Origin: Podarcis raffonei
Taxonomy: Eukaryota > Chordata > Lepidosauria > Squamata > Lacertidae
Assembly: GCF_027172205.1 (NCBI RefSeq)
Contig: NC_070604.1
Coordinates: 65,489,023-65,553,022, forward strand
Length of the DNA stretch: 64,000 nt
Reading direction: 5' to 3'
Shown here one piece after another: positions 34,141-45,450 of the stretch. The first letter of the stretch is position 1, and each line of letters opens with the position of its first letter. The notes below the pieces were generated by a model, which worked only from the letters and a program-made list of their open reading frames with translations, had not been told where the DNA came from and did no database searches. The position numbers and the translations under genes were made by a program.

Positions 34141-34767
34141 TTAAATTGCATTCATTTCAACTAACATGGACCGTATCCAGCTCAGTGTTAAAGAAGAACT
34201 AAGTTTGAGTAAGCTGTTCCTGTAAATTTCTAAGTACCGGTAACTAATTTCCTGTGTGCTTTGGAAGAGTAAGGAGTGTGAAGGCAGTTGTGCAAACCTG
34301 TTGTTTCCATTGCTACTGCATTTACAGTTAACGGCTCTGATTCTAAAAATGAAACAAAAACTTGAATTTGGAAACGAAGCATTACTTCCTTCATGTCTCC
34401 TCACAATCTCTTCTCTATCCCACCTTACTGGTATTCCAGAGGATGCCCCTGTACTTTGCACACACAGTGCAGTGGGGCAAACCATGTTGACTCCCCCTAC
34501 GTCTGGCGTCACTGCAGCTTCCCTGGATGGCACTGGGGTGGGATGCCCCACAGCTGCCACCAGTGTGCCCAACGTTGCTGCCATCCTGCCCCACCCTGGT
34601 GTCATCCAGCTAAGCTGCACCACTTTCTGTGTCCATGAGAGTAGCTCTACCTCACTACACCAGCCAATATTGAAAAGGACCCCTATTTTTTCCAGGGTGG
34701 CATTTTTCAAGTTCTCTACACTTTGATTATGGCAGAGGCAATTAAAAAATATACTGGCCTGGTTCAC
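34141..34767 (-). other. Unexplained 208-codon open frame, no known family
   Basis: A minus-strand frame of 208 codons, with a 156-codon frame open on the opposite strand over 34256-34726. The segment is more GC-rich than its flanks. The translation has no motif I recognise and mixed composition. It lies inside the probable STX11 intron 1. It could be part of an unrecognised repeat; I do not call it a gene. Confidence 0.3.
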
Positions 34768-34900
34768 ACATCATCATCATAAGGCAAATGGTTATTCTTG
34801 GGTACAGCTTCTGGTTAGTGAGGATAGAGCTTAACAATGAACCTGGGTTCAGACAACATGCTAAGACAAACCTTGGCTTAGCTGAGAATGTGCGAGAGTA
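34755..34900. repeat. Interspersed repeat, family C
   Basis: Arms ggcctggttcacacatcatc and gaacctgggttcagacaaca, then tgctaagacaaaccttggct. Same motif set as 6664-6940 and 59630-59800. Confidence 0.5.
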
Positions 34901-35379
34901 AAAAATATCAGGGAGGAGCAAAGTAGCTGTGAGCTCCTTTCCAGAGACAGTACATTCATGAGGTCCTGGTAAACTATAGGTAAGCTTACCATGAACCATG
35001 AACCAAGACTGTGTCTTTCTGGTACAATATTTCAGATGGCAGGATACAGTCTTCCATAGACCCATGGCATAGCTCTGTTTTATAGTAATTATAGATATTT
35101 ATGTAGACACTTGTGTATCCTTTAAGGGGTTTTTTAGGAGCCACGTATGAACTGGGACACTTACCAATTAATCTAATGTGCTTGAACCTCTTGTAAATGG
35201 AAGCTGCAGTGTTATTCATTTTATATGAAAGCATCTCTTAGGCTTCTTCAATGCTATACCAGCTTCCTGGGAATAAGTCTGATGGGGAGTAAGCCTCAGT
35301 TGGGTTTACCTCTAGGCAGACCTGGAGAGGACTGGGCTGGTTATGGTTTGAAATACTTAGACCCAGAATTGGGTGTGAT

Positions 35380-35382
<3 letters not shown>

Positions 35383-35422
<40 letters not shown>
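35383..35422. repeat. (AT)n microsatellite
   Basis: Twenty AT units. Confidence 0.97.
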
Positions 35423-35426
<4 letters not shown>

Positions 35427-36342
35427 CTACTAAAATGTACTGAAGAATAAAATGCAACTTTAAACCCACAAAAGGTTTTAACATACAATAAAGATATGGA
35501 TAAAATTACTACAGTACAATAATATATTCAGAAAATCTGATCTGACAAACAAACAAAAAATATCCCAACCCAACACTTTTTGACCCCACAAAGGGTCTTC
35601 CTCGGTGTTCAATGAATTTGTGACACATTATTTGTCACCAAATTCCACATGGATTCAACATTCATAGGAAAAGTCATTGAGTGTATTCTATTTGGATGAA
35701 AACATTAGGTTGGAATTACCCCTTTGACTTCTCTTCCTTTGATCAACTGGAATGGCATCTGAAATCCTGCATGTTTTCCTTGCTTGTGACATCTGCATTT
35801 GAGAGTCTTGTAGGTGGTTGCATGAATACGTACAAATATACATCATGGAAAATGTGCAGTATATACAAGGCAACAAGAATCTGAGGCGCTCTGGGAATTT
35901 TTGATTGGTAACAGCTTTTATTTCATAATGCTATGTGTACATGCGATTGTTGTAATCATGAGGTTACAGTCACTTGATAGCATGTGACTTGTAGGGATAA
36001 TGTGGTGAGAAGTTAGATAATAGAATTAGAGCTCTTTGAATGTATGATACAGTGTTGGTGCTTAGTAATCTTACCTGCATACTTGGCTTCTTAGCTGTTA
36101 TGAGTCAAGTAGTCATTAACAAGGAAATATATAAGATGTGTCTTATGACTTGCATTACACTAGTATTGTAATGTGTGCATGTTTAAGGGTTACTGGGAGC
36201 TACTTTGGTTCTAGCTTCCGAAAAATAGTGAAGTAGGACACCTTTCTTTTCAGTTGTTCATTAGGCGTAACACCTGTGTTTTGTTTTCTGCTATCATGAG
36301 AATAACCTAAACTATCTTCTCTTCAGTCTTTGATTACTTTAA

Positions 36343-36407
36343 TCTGTTGGGAGCCGCCCAGAGTGGCTGAGGAAACCCAGCCAGATGGGCGGGGTATAAC
36401 TAATAAA

Positions 36408-36452
<45 letters not shown>
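36343..36452 (+). repeat. CR1-like LINE 3' end with (ATT)n tail
   Basis: tctgttgggagccgcccaga, gtggctgaggaaacccagcc, agatgggcggggtataacta, then about 13 ATT units. Plus-strand counterpart of 12990-13110. Confidence 0.82.
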
Positions 36453-37149
36453 TAATATTCTTTGAAGCATGGGCCTAATTTTACTCTGCCTCCTTAGTTG
36501 GGGCCAAACACACTAAGTTGGGGCCAAACTAGAGGTGACTTGAGAGATCTAAGGAAAAGGATCTCCTACACTTTTAAAACAAATGTTCTTAGCAAGAAGA
36601 GATTCAGACTGGGACCCTGGTGCTGGAGGAGGAGGGAGTAAAACTCTTTCCTCTGCATCATTTCCACATTTTATTTCCTTTACCAAATAAAAGTTAGGGA
36701 TGGGGGAAATGGAGCAGGGCAGAGAAAGTTAAACCTTGCTTTCCCAGTACAGCAAAGTTCTGTAGTTCCCCGGACCCAGAGTGATTTTCTATACAGCACA
36801 CAGAAACCTAGAAAAGTGCTGGCTGATATGCATTCTGAGTTGTCCCTGAAGGGGCACTTAAACAACAAGTCAAACAGGACTCTCATCATTTGAACAGTTA
36901 GTCCCCCGAGTCTTAAGGCAGCAGCTGTTAATTGCTTGTGAGTCCTGTCTGACTAGTTCTGTTGTCATAAGTGTAAGGCATCCTAAATATTCAAACATCA
37001 ATAAAAACAAAGCCAAGGCAGGCCTGAGACATTCTGGTGCTTCTCATGCTGCACTTGAATATCTTTACATTGAAGGCATGGAGGATACGGAAGAGAACTA
37101 CAGTATAAAGGATTTATATGACTTGAGTTGGGTTGTAGGGAAATGTTTC

Positions 37150-37367
37150 TGGCAAACCGGAGCAGCGCACGGAAACACTGTTTACCTTCCCGCCGGAGCG
37201 ATACCTATTTATCTACTTGCACTTTTGATGTGCTTTCGAACTGCTAGGTTGGCAGGAGCAGGGACCGAGCAATGGGAGCTCACCCCGTCGTGGGGATTTG
37301 AACCACCGACCTTCTGATCGGCAAGTCCTAGGCTCTGTGGTTTAACCCACAGCGCCACCTGCGTCCC
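37150..37367 (-). repeat. Sauria-type SINE, 3' part missing
   Basis: On the minus strand it runs from gggacgcaggtggcgctgtg through the B box ggttcaaatccccac and the body caaaagtgcaagtagataaa to gtttccgtgcgctgctccgg. It then stops before the BovB-like tail, so it lacks the 3' end rather than the 5' end. Confidence 0.85.
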
Positions 37368-37465
37368 TACAGAAGAAACTGTAGATGTAGCATAAAGTGC
37401 TGGTGGGGCCGAGGACAGGAGTTACAGGCTGGATGTTCACCCTGTAACCTGAATGCCTGCTTCTT

Positions 37466-37590
37466 CAGGGATAGCCAACATGATGCCCTTCAGACATTCT
37501 GGACTACAACTCACCCATCACAGCCAATGGTCAGTGGTGCTGAGAGTTGTAATCCAAAACATCTGAAAGGCACCATGTTGGCGATCTCTG
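37466..37590. mobile_element. hAT-type MITE, palindromic family B
   Basis: CAGGGATAGCCAACATG at the left pairs with catgttggcgatctctg at the right. The inner arms gacattctggactacaactc and gagttgtaatccaaaacatc are inverted. 125 bp. Confidence 0.72.
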
Positions 37591-38638
37591 TACAATTAGC
37601 AATGGCTTTGACTTTCTGTGGCCTAGAAAAATAGTTCAGTCTGAACATGTATCTAGAAATCTACATGATACATGGAAAAAGGCAGGAGGGAGGGAGGAGT
37701 ATGGGGAAAGCACAGAAGAAGTGTAGAGTGAAATTATCATGCTGAAGTCAAAGTACATGGTATGATTTTGCATTTCAGCCAATCTCTTCTCTTTCTTTGT
37801 TTTGCCTCAAATTATAACAACATTGCTATTGCCCACCTACCAGCTAACAGACTTATGGATAGCTCCCAAATACTGTTGATACTTCAACTGCTCAGTCCTA
37901 GGTCTGCTGTAATGTGCATATTTGTTGCTAGTTAAATCAGATATGTCTTCAAACTATGCATACAATGAAATACACTTTCAGTTTCACACACTAATGCTGT
38001 AATTTGGTTTGCTTAGAAGTTAAGACAATTAACAGTATTTCATTCCTGAACAAAAATTAATTTTATGGTACAATAGCTTTTCTGTATCCCATGTTAACCA
38101 ATATGGAATGCTCCTCTTGGTTAATTTACTGGGAAGTAGAGATCTTTTTACCACACCTTAACTGCTCTGAGTATAAGGTTCTAGAACTGTGAATTTGCGT
38201 GGGGGGAGGGGTAATCTCTGGTCAGCTGACATGTCAAATATTGGTCAAGTAATTTGGAATATATCCACTTTTAAAAAAAAATATCACTGAACAGTTCAAC
38301 TCAGTCTTTTATGCTGGAACACCAGAGTCCATCTCTAATTATGAAAGGTTGTATCAAGAATTAACTTTCTAACATACAGAAAGCAAAGTAACAGTAAATA
38401 TTAAACAACAGCTGTTTAAGGCAGTATGCAGCGGACCACTTCTTGTAATTTAATCAGCATCATGGCTTCATGGAATATTTGACTGTGGTTAAATAGGTGG
38501 TTGATTGACAAGACTGAACATTTTGCCAACATGTTAACCCTGATTAAATTATCTTGCTGCAGCAGACTCTGAATAAACCACTTCCATGTCATGGCCTGAT
38601 GTTACAATGGTAGAGACATGAAGGTTGCTGGTTCAGTG

Positions 38639-38855
38639 CAGTGCCAGATTTAGGGCAGTGTGCATGGTTCCCCTCCACAGGATGCCAAGCCATGGGAGCA
38701 CAAACAACAACAACAACAACATCCTATATTTATATGAGTAGCTACGTAAAGTTAGGTCCCAGTCAGAAGGGCAATAGAGTTGTGATTGGGGGGGGGTGAT
38801 GGGGAAGCAACTTTTGTTCTTGCTCAGGATGCCCTATTACCAAAATCTGCCCCTG
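38639..38855. mobile_element. Short hAT element
   Basis: Begins CAGTGCCAGATTTAGG and ends aaaatctgcccctg (reverse complement CAGGGGCAGATTTT). Flanked by gttcagtg (38631-38638) and gtttggtg (38856-38863), 6 of 8 matching. It carries a small CAA repeat at about 38701-38721. Confidence 0.68.
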
Positions 38856-38984
38856 GTTTGGTGAGTCTATTCTTGTCATGACTTACTCCAGATCCAACCC
38901 ATGGATATTGCTGCTTGTAACTATCACCACTGTGATATCACACCCTGGCCACATGGAAACATTTTACTTATGTCTGTCGCTTGG

Positions 38985-39170
38985 TTGCCATGAGAGCCAG
39001 TGTGCCGCTCAAGGCAGAGTGCTGGACTTAGATAATGAGAATCTGTCTTCCAATCTCTGCCCAGGCATTAAGCTCACTGGTGATCCAGGGCAAGCTACTT
39101 TACAAGGTTGTTTTGATGAGAACATTGGTTGTGTGGGTGCCACCTTGATATATTTGGAAGGATAAAATGT
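38985..39170 (+). repeat. MIR/CORE-like tRNA SINE, degenerate
   Basis: gagagccagtgtgccgctca, gcagagtgctggacttagat, then a vestigial B box and the core ggtgatccagggcaagctac and caaggttgttttgatgagaa, ending gccaccttgatatatttgga. Confidence 0.6.
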
Positions 39171-39892
39171 ACCTTATTTATTCATTCATTAATTCATCAG
39201 GCCTTGGAGGGCAGCCAAAAGGTATTAACCTAGAGCATAATTGTATTAGAATAGACTAATAAATGTGATAGATAGATAAATAAATAAATAAATGGATTAA
39301 TTATGCTTATCTGCAGTATGCACCTTTAAACACTGGCCTTGAAAAAAGTTTATGACGATGTCATTTACTTTTGGATAGGAGAAGGAAGAGGAGCTGTTAA
39401 AGGCTAAATTTCTTTATCTAAAAACAGCATAAGCTATCTCCTGTAGAATCCTTTTAAAGCAATTGTGATACCATACAGATTCCCCCTCCCCAAAATAGCC
39501 CATTGAACTGTAAAGGCTACTTTTGGATCTGCAAACGAAATGTCTCATTTAAATCAATGGATGGAATGGAATCAAAGTCTAGTCACTAATCAAGACTTTA
39601 GTTTGTGCTTCTGTTTGAATAGTAATGGTAATGGAATCGTCATGGCAAAATGTAATTCCTGATCTTGCCATGGAATATAGACAAGTATACTGAATTATAT
39701 AAAGGGCATGGAGTTTACAACACTCAGTAATGTGTCAGAAAGGTAGAATATTTTGTAAAGTTCATGATACTCCGGTAAATATATTTGGAACATCAAACAC
39801 ACTGTCTTGTTTGCAAAGCTATTTAGATCATTAAGAAAAGCTTGCTATTTCTACTAATTTTTATTTTCCTATTTCTGTCCCTAGAGGCCAAA

Positions 39893-40759
39893 ATGAGAGA
39901 TCGACTCTTTGAATTTTTTGAGTTATCGAGGCTTTACAGCCAACATACTCATGATGAAGAAAATCAACCGCTCTTACCTCACAACACTCTGCTGTTTGAA
40001 ACAGATTATGCCTTGGCAAGTCTTTTCAAAGATATCCAGGCAATCCGAACGAGCAATCTCCACCTGAAAGAGGACATTAGACGCCTGGGCAAACAAAACA
40101 CTCGCTTCCTCACCTCTATGCGCCGCTTCAGTAGCATAAAACGTGACACAAACACGATTGCGAAAGACATCAAGGCTCGTGGAGAAGAAATCCACAGGAA
40201 GCTTCAGGTTTTGAGAGACTTCAGTGAAGATGCAGAAACAAAATATGGCTCAAACACAATCATAGCCCGTGTGGCCAAGGACCACTATGTTGATCTCATG
40301 CATTCTTTTCAGGAGGCCATGTTTAAATACAATGAGACAGAGATGAACCAGCGGGAGAACTGCAAGATTAGGATCCAACGGCAGCTAGAGATCATGGGCA
40401 AGGAAGTGTCTGGGAACCAGATAGAGGACATCATTGAACAAGGCAGGTGGGACGTTTTCTCTGAGAACCTTCTGTCTGACGCAAAGGGAGCTCGTTCGGC
40501 CTTGAACGAGATAGAGACCCGGCACAAAGAGCTGATGAAGCTGGAGTCCCGAATCAAGGAAGTTCATGAACTCTTCTTGCAGGTAGCCCTGCTGGTAGAA
40601 GAACAAGCAGACACCTTCGATATTATTGAGCTCAATGTTCATAATGTTGAAGAATATGTTGGAGAAGCTAAAGGTGAAGTGAGGAGAGCTCTCGAATACC
40701 GAAGGAAGCATCCTTGCCGAACAATCCTCTGCTGCTGCTTGCGATGCTGCAAAATTTGA
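39893..40759 (+). CDS. STX11: Syntaxin-11, complete coding exon
   Basis: One exon encodes 288 residues (human about 287). It opens after the acceptor gtccctag (39884); the ATG at 39893 gives MRDRLFEFFELSRLYSQ, matching the family start. An Habc-type helical region (about 35-160) includes RRLGKQNTRFLTSMRRFSSI. The linker has CKIRIQRQLEIMGKEVSG. The SNARE helix (about 200-262) carries the zero-layer glutamine Q238 in LLVEEQAD, so it is a Qa-SNARE. There is no membrane segment. The tail CRTILCCCLRCCKI has six cysteines for palmitoylation, as in STX11. STX11 supports granule fusion in cytotoxic lymphocytes and platelets with Munc18-2; human loss causes familial haemophagocytic lymphohistiocytosis type 4. 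The frame extends 17 codons upstream of the ATG only into intron. Confidence 0.97.
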   Translation: MRDRLFEFFELSRLYSQHTHDEENQPLLPHNTLLFETDYALASLFKDIQAIRTSNLHLKEDIRRLGKQNTRFLTSMRRFSSIKRDTNTIAKDIKARGEEIHRKLQVLRDFSEDAETKYGSNTIIARVAKDHYVDLMHSFQEAMFKYNETEMNQRENCKIRIQRQLEIMGKEVSGNQIEDIIEQGRWDVFSENLLSDAKGARSALNEIETRHKELMKLESRIKEVHELFLQVALLVEEQADTFDIIELNVHNVEEYVGEAKGEVRRALEYRRKHPCRTILCCCLRCCKI

Positions 40760-41340
40760 TTGTCCTCATGAAATTACTAGATAAGTGTTTTGGGGACACT
40801 CTCAGAGTCAAAGACACTTAAAGTTTGTGCTCAGTTTGAGAGAAATTGCTCTAAAGCAGTGTCCTTTTGTTTTCTTATGTTCATTAATGACTCTGGTGCA
40901 CGTTTTGCAGCTTGTACCAAAAGCCAAAGAATATTGGCGAGTTGTCATGTATTCCAATATAACGGAAGGTAAAATTAACCTGGTCTGCAACATTACTGCA
41001 AAATTACACATACACCGGAACATATACAAAGCAAAGGAAATGTTAACCAGGTGTATAATGAATTTCTCCTAAATTAATGCTTTCCGTGAAATTTAAACAA
41101 CAACCTGCATAGACTTTAAAGTAAGCAGTGTTGTGGCCAGTTGTTTTTTCCTGGATGAAAGAAAAAAGGACAAAATTACAGGTGTGATTCTCAGTAATGT
41201 TGTTTAGAAAACTAGCATGTGCACATGATCTGAGAATTTTGATACAAGATTTGTTGTAATTGTACACAGCATATACTTATTTTTTTATATATGTTCTGAT
41301 ATTTCTGTATATTAAAATAAATGTGGAAGCCTTAACTATC
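40760..41340 (+). other. STX11: STX11 3'UTR with poly(A) signal
   Basis: AATAAA at 41316-41321 lies about 560 bases after the stop, preceded by an A/T-rich stretch and followed by TTTTTGTTAGTG. It is the likely transcript end. Confidence 0.7.
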
Positions 41341-41744
41341 TTTTTGTTAGTGTATAAAGAAAGAGCTTGAATTGCTTTCTGTCCAGTGTTTTTATTCATC
41401 ATGATGGCACTTGTGGGAGCAGGGAAACGTGGAAGCAGCCAGAACCAGGCGAAGGCATTTTCCTACCTCAGGTGGAGCAGCAAATGGTGTATCCACCCCC
41501 CAGGTCCAGGTGCAGAGCAACCAAAGCTGCTTGTTACTTGACACCTGACACAGAAAATCCTACAATGTCTGTTCCCTCCCTTGCAGTGAAAATACAAGAA
41601 TACAGTAATAAATTAAATTATACAAAATTAGCTGCCCTTTTATGATACCCAGAATCAGCTGCCTAAGGCAGAGTGATAGTAGTTACATTTGCCAGAGGCT
41701 ACAAGAAAGACCAGGACACAGTCTGAGGTCACCTCCTCACCATA

Positions 41745-41870
41745 CATTAAAAGGACGACAAGTGTAGTTTGTTCAGGGTGCTGATCTCAGAGAGCGACAG
41801 TCCCTAGGATTCTCCATGACGTGCTATAATGGTGCTTTAATTGTATGGTGTGGACATGGCCTGAGAAAAC
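41745..41870. repeat. Interspersed repeat, family E
   Basis: tgtagtttgttcagggtgct, gatctcagagagcgacagtc and cctaggattctccatgacgt, then ttgtatggtgtggacatggc. The core recurs at 45345-45450, where arms aagaatactgggaactgtag and acagttcccataattctttg are inverted. Confidence 0.5.
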
Positions 41871-42296
41871 AGAGTTTGCTGTGGAAATGGTGCTGCTTAT
41901 GCACACGGAAGCTTTTTGCATCATCCACATGGCAGCAGCACCGCTATCTTCATTTTTCTTCTTTTAGTGCAGATTTACCCATTTACACAGTTAATGAACA
42001 TACTTTTTTAAAAAAAATCTGCTGTAAATAGCAGCTATAGTAAAGCCTGGGCAGCACCAGGACTGCAGGGGCTGGGGAGGGAAAGCTTAACTCTCCCTCC
42101 ACCACTGTGGTCCTGATGAAAATACTCCCTACCCATGCTGGGTTTTTTGCAGTGGGAGGGAAGACTCCACCGGTACTAGCAGAGGCTTCCTTCCTCATGC
42201 AAATAACAGCTAAAGGGGATTATATTTGTCAGGAGCACAGCAGGTGTGGGTGGGAGAATTATAATTTCATTCCCACTCTCTGCCATACTGTTCAGG

Positions 42297-42324
42297 CTGT
42301 TCATTCACACACACACACACACGC
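42297..42324. repeat. (CA)n microsatellite
   Basis: Short run of CA units after ggctgttcattca. Confidence 0.85.
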
Positions 42325-42364
42325 ATATTAATTGCTTCCATACAATGAACTTCAGAAATACTGA

Positions 42365-42722
42365 AGGGACACAGGTGGCGCTGTGGTCTAAACCACAGAG
42401 CCTAGGGCTTGCCAATCAGAAGGTTGGCAGTTCGAATCCCAGCGACGGGGTGAGCTCCCATTGCTCGGTCCCAGCTCCTGCCAACCTAGCAGTTTGAAAC
42501 CCATCAAAGTGCAAGTAGATAAATAGGTACCGCTCCAGCGGGAAGGTAAACAGTGTTTCCGTGTGCTGCTCTGGTTCACCAGAAGCAGCTTAGTCATGCT
42601 GGCCACATGACTCGGAAGCTGTATGCTGGCTCCCTCGGCCAGTAAAGCAAGATGAACGCCTCAACCCCAGAGTCGTCTGTGACTGGACCTAACAGTCCAC
42701 TAAAGGTAACCCTTTACCTTTA
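42365..42722 (+). repeat. Sauria-type SINE with perfect 11-bp target-site duplication
   Basis: From agggacacaggtggcgctgt through ggttggcagttcgaatccca (B box) to the CTTTACC end. It is flanked by agaaatactga at 42354-42364 and 42723-42733. Confidence 0.95.
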
Positions 42723-42767
42723 AGAAATACTGACATGTGGAACTCTTGTAAATTTCCTTTTGCAGTA

Positions 42768-42979
42768 CAGTGGTACCTCGGGTTAAGTACTTAATTCGTT
42801 CCAGAGGTCTGTTCTTAACCTGAAACTGTTCTTAACCTGAAGCACCACTTTAGCTAATGGGGCCTCCTGCTGCTGCCACGCCGCCAGAGAACAATTTCTG
42901 TTCTCATCCTGAAGCAAAGTACTATTTCTGGGTTAGCAGAGTCTGTAACCTGAAGCGTATGTAACCTGAGGTACCACTG
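42768..42979. mobile_element. Tigger/pogo-like MITE
   Basis: CAGTGGTACCTCGGGTTA to aacctgaggtaccactg, with TA at 42766-42767 and 42980-42981. It lies only 45 bp after a Sauria SINE. Confidence 0.9.
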
Positions 42980-43964
42980 TATGTCCTTCTATCACTAAGC
43001 AGCACTCACCAGCTCTGGATATTTTAAGTGACTTGCGTTTTATCATTTCCTAGTCATTGAGCTTGCACTCAAACAAAGATACATGGTAGCGTTCACACAG
43101 GATGTGGAAGAAGTTACAACTATTTGTAGATTCTTGCTTACACAAGAGACTGGAAATATTTTTGTTGTTGTTGGCATATTGCTAATATTTAAGGAATTTT
43201 GAAATTGAATTTCCCAGTAGCTGAAAGCTGAAAAACCTGCACTGGTTTCATGTAAAAAACAACAACCCTGCTTGCTAATTGCTCCTGAAGGTGTCTTTTA
43301 CTACAAACAGCACCTTTGAAGGCAAATGGCAGCCATGGGGTAATTTTGTGTGCAGAATCCTGATCAGGAGCATGCCCCAGTTGGTGCTCCATGTGCTGCT
43401 CTTCCTTCAAAATAAAATTGGCTAGTCTAAGATTTGCTACTGTCTGTCTCCATATTAATGTAGGAGTGTTCACACGACTCCCCATCCCAGTGTTGTCACA
43501 TACCTTTCCTGTGGGATGACCATCCTCATATAACCAGGTCTAATGAAGGGGTTAATACCATAGAGTGAGCTGTCCTGCCTACCTTAGCTATGTCCACTTC
43601 CCCTCACATTGGGAAGAATTAGGTGATCAAGCTTTTGTTCTCCCCCAGTGTACCTCAGTATGTGAAGATGTTTGCGCTGGTTGCTCCAGCTCAGCCACAT
43701 GGCTCTCTAAAGCCACTCTTGAGTTCCTATACAAATAATTTAGGAACTTTCACCACTTTGTAACTAAGTCAAATTTTACTGCCTGTGCAACTTTATGAAG
43801 TACATTAATCTGACCTTTGCAGAGTTTTCAGTAAACAATTTTTAACTTTCCAAATGTGTGGTCTTCTCTTATGCTAGGGGGAAGAGGGAAACTTTGGAAA
43901 GAAACTTTTAAAGGAAATATTTTGGAACTTACTTGGAAAGGCACATAATACAACTCTAATATAA

Positions 43965-44030
43965 CTAAATTGCTTTGGGTTGCCTTGAACAAAAAGGAGT
44001 GACTGACAAATTTAATAAATAATAATAACA
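43965..44030 (+). repeat. CR1-like LINE 3' end fragment
   Basis: aaattgctttgggttgcctt, gaacaaaaaggagtgactga and caaatttaataaataataat, a typical CR1 terminal segment with an AAT-rich tail. Confidence 0.6.
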
Positions 44031-45054
44031 ATATTTTATTTAGGATTTCTTGGCCACGGAAAAGCTGTTTACAATTTACAGAATAATGATGCATTCTGGA
44101 AACCTGGATTTTAGTCTTTAATTTTAATAAAGTTGGGAGCAAAGAGATGAATATAAAGTTAAAGTGCCAGCAACTGTTTAAGGGCCATTTGTTGTAAGAA
44201 ACTAGATGGTTTGCTTTTTCCATTTGCTTACTGATGAACTGAAGGCCTTTTCATTACTGCAGTACTTTAAGGTCACTTCTAAACGGTTCTTAGTTTCCTT
44301 AACAAAACCACAGTTTTGCCAGGAAATGCATTGTACCACAACTCTTTTTTTTTTTTACCCTTCAAAATCAAGAAAAAAAGAGACAACAATCTTTTTCTTT
44401 TCTTTTCTTTTTAAAACACTCATTAATGAATGGCAGGCCACTTCAAATAAATTTCTAGCCTCATTAAGCTTTATGCATATTAAAATATATAATGCAAATT
44501 AGGTACAGTTTAAACACACCAAAAGCACATTTAAGTTTAATCAGTCTGTGGTTAATTCAACATGGTTTGGGGGTAATGGAACAGTGCGTTTCCTCCAGTC
44601 TTTCAGTAAGCTCTTATTGGTGGAATGAGATTCTAAACCATCCTAGCTACATTGTGAAGACAGAATTATTGGTAGTTATTATTTCAGGTTAATCAGAATT
44701 AAACTGATAAAAGTTTTTAACACAGTGCATCAGAAGTCTTCCAGGAAAGTGTGAATAGGATTGCAGCCCTTTTTTTGATTAAACATGCATGGAATTATTA
44801 CATGACAAAATAAGGCTCATCCACACTGTTGCTTAATATGGGTAGTAGGCTTCCTGTATATCCATTAATTCTCCCTTGTCCATAGGACATTTTTTTTCTA
44901 AATTACTACCTTCCCACATGCTCAGAGACACACCTAGAAAGGCAGATATACAGAGAGCCTTTCTAAGTGCACCAAAGGACTGAAGCATGCCTGGTATCCC
45001 TCCCCCCCCCTTTTTATGTTTGAGAGGCATCCTTCACATGCCAAATTGCAAATA

Positions 45055-45280
45055 TAGTGGTACCTTGGGTTAAGAACTTAATTCGTTCTGGAGGTCTGTT
45101 CTTAACCTGAAACTGTTCTTAACCTGAAGCACCACTTTAGCTAATGGGGCCTCCTGCTTCTGCTGCCCTGCCGGAGCACGATTTCTGTTCTCATCCTGAA
45201 GCAAAGTTCTTAACCCGAGGTCATATTTCTGGGTTAGAGGAGTCTGTAACCTGAAGCGTATGTAACCCGGGGTACCACTG
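45055..45280. mobile_element. Tigger/pogo-like MITE
   Basis: tagtggtaccttgggttaag (first base of the CAGTGG end mutated) to acccggggtaccactg, flanked by TA. Confidence 0.88.
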
Positions 45281-45344
45281 TAAGCTGCTTTTCAAAGTCC
45301 CTTCTGTTTCAAAAGCAGTTTGTTATGTGACATTAACATTTAAA

Positions 45345-45450
45345 GTGTGCACACATAAACACACCAAGAATACTGGGAACTGTAGTTTGCCCCTCACAGA
45401 GCAACAGTTCTCTGCACCCTTAAACAAGTACAGTTCCCATAATTCTTTGT
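45345..45450. repeat. Interspersed repeat, family E
   Basis: Inverted arms aagaatactgggaactgtag and acagttcccataattctttg around cctcacagagcaacagttct. Confidence 0.55.

Larger units (their letters stand above)
31483..39884 (+). other. STX11: Probable STX11 intron 1
   Basis: From the donor at 31483 to the acceptor tttctgtccctag at 39884. It holds repeats listed separately. Stretches 31.6-33.2, 33.3-34.1 and 37.6-38.6 kb hold nothing I recognise. A C run at 32511-32524 and CA/GT-rich patches are simple sequence. Confidence 0.55.

Noticed and set aside
39842-39892. Hydrophobic 17-residue extension upstream of the STX11 ATG
   Set aside because: It is the pyrimidine-rich intron end before the acceptor. 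The true start is the ATG at 39893, which matches the family N-terminus.
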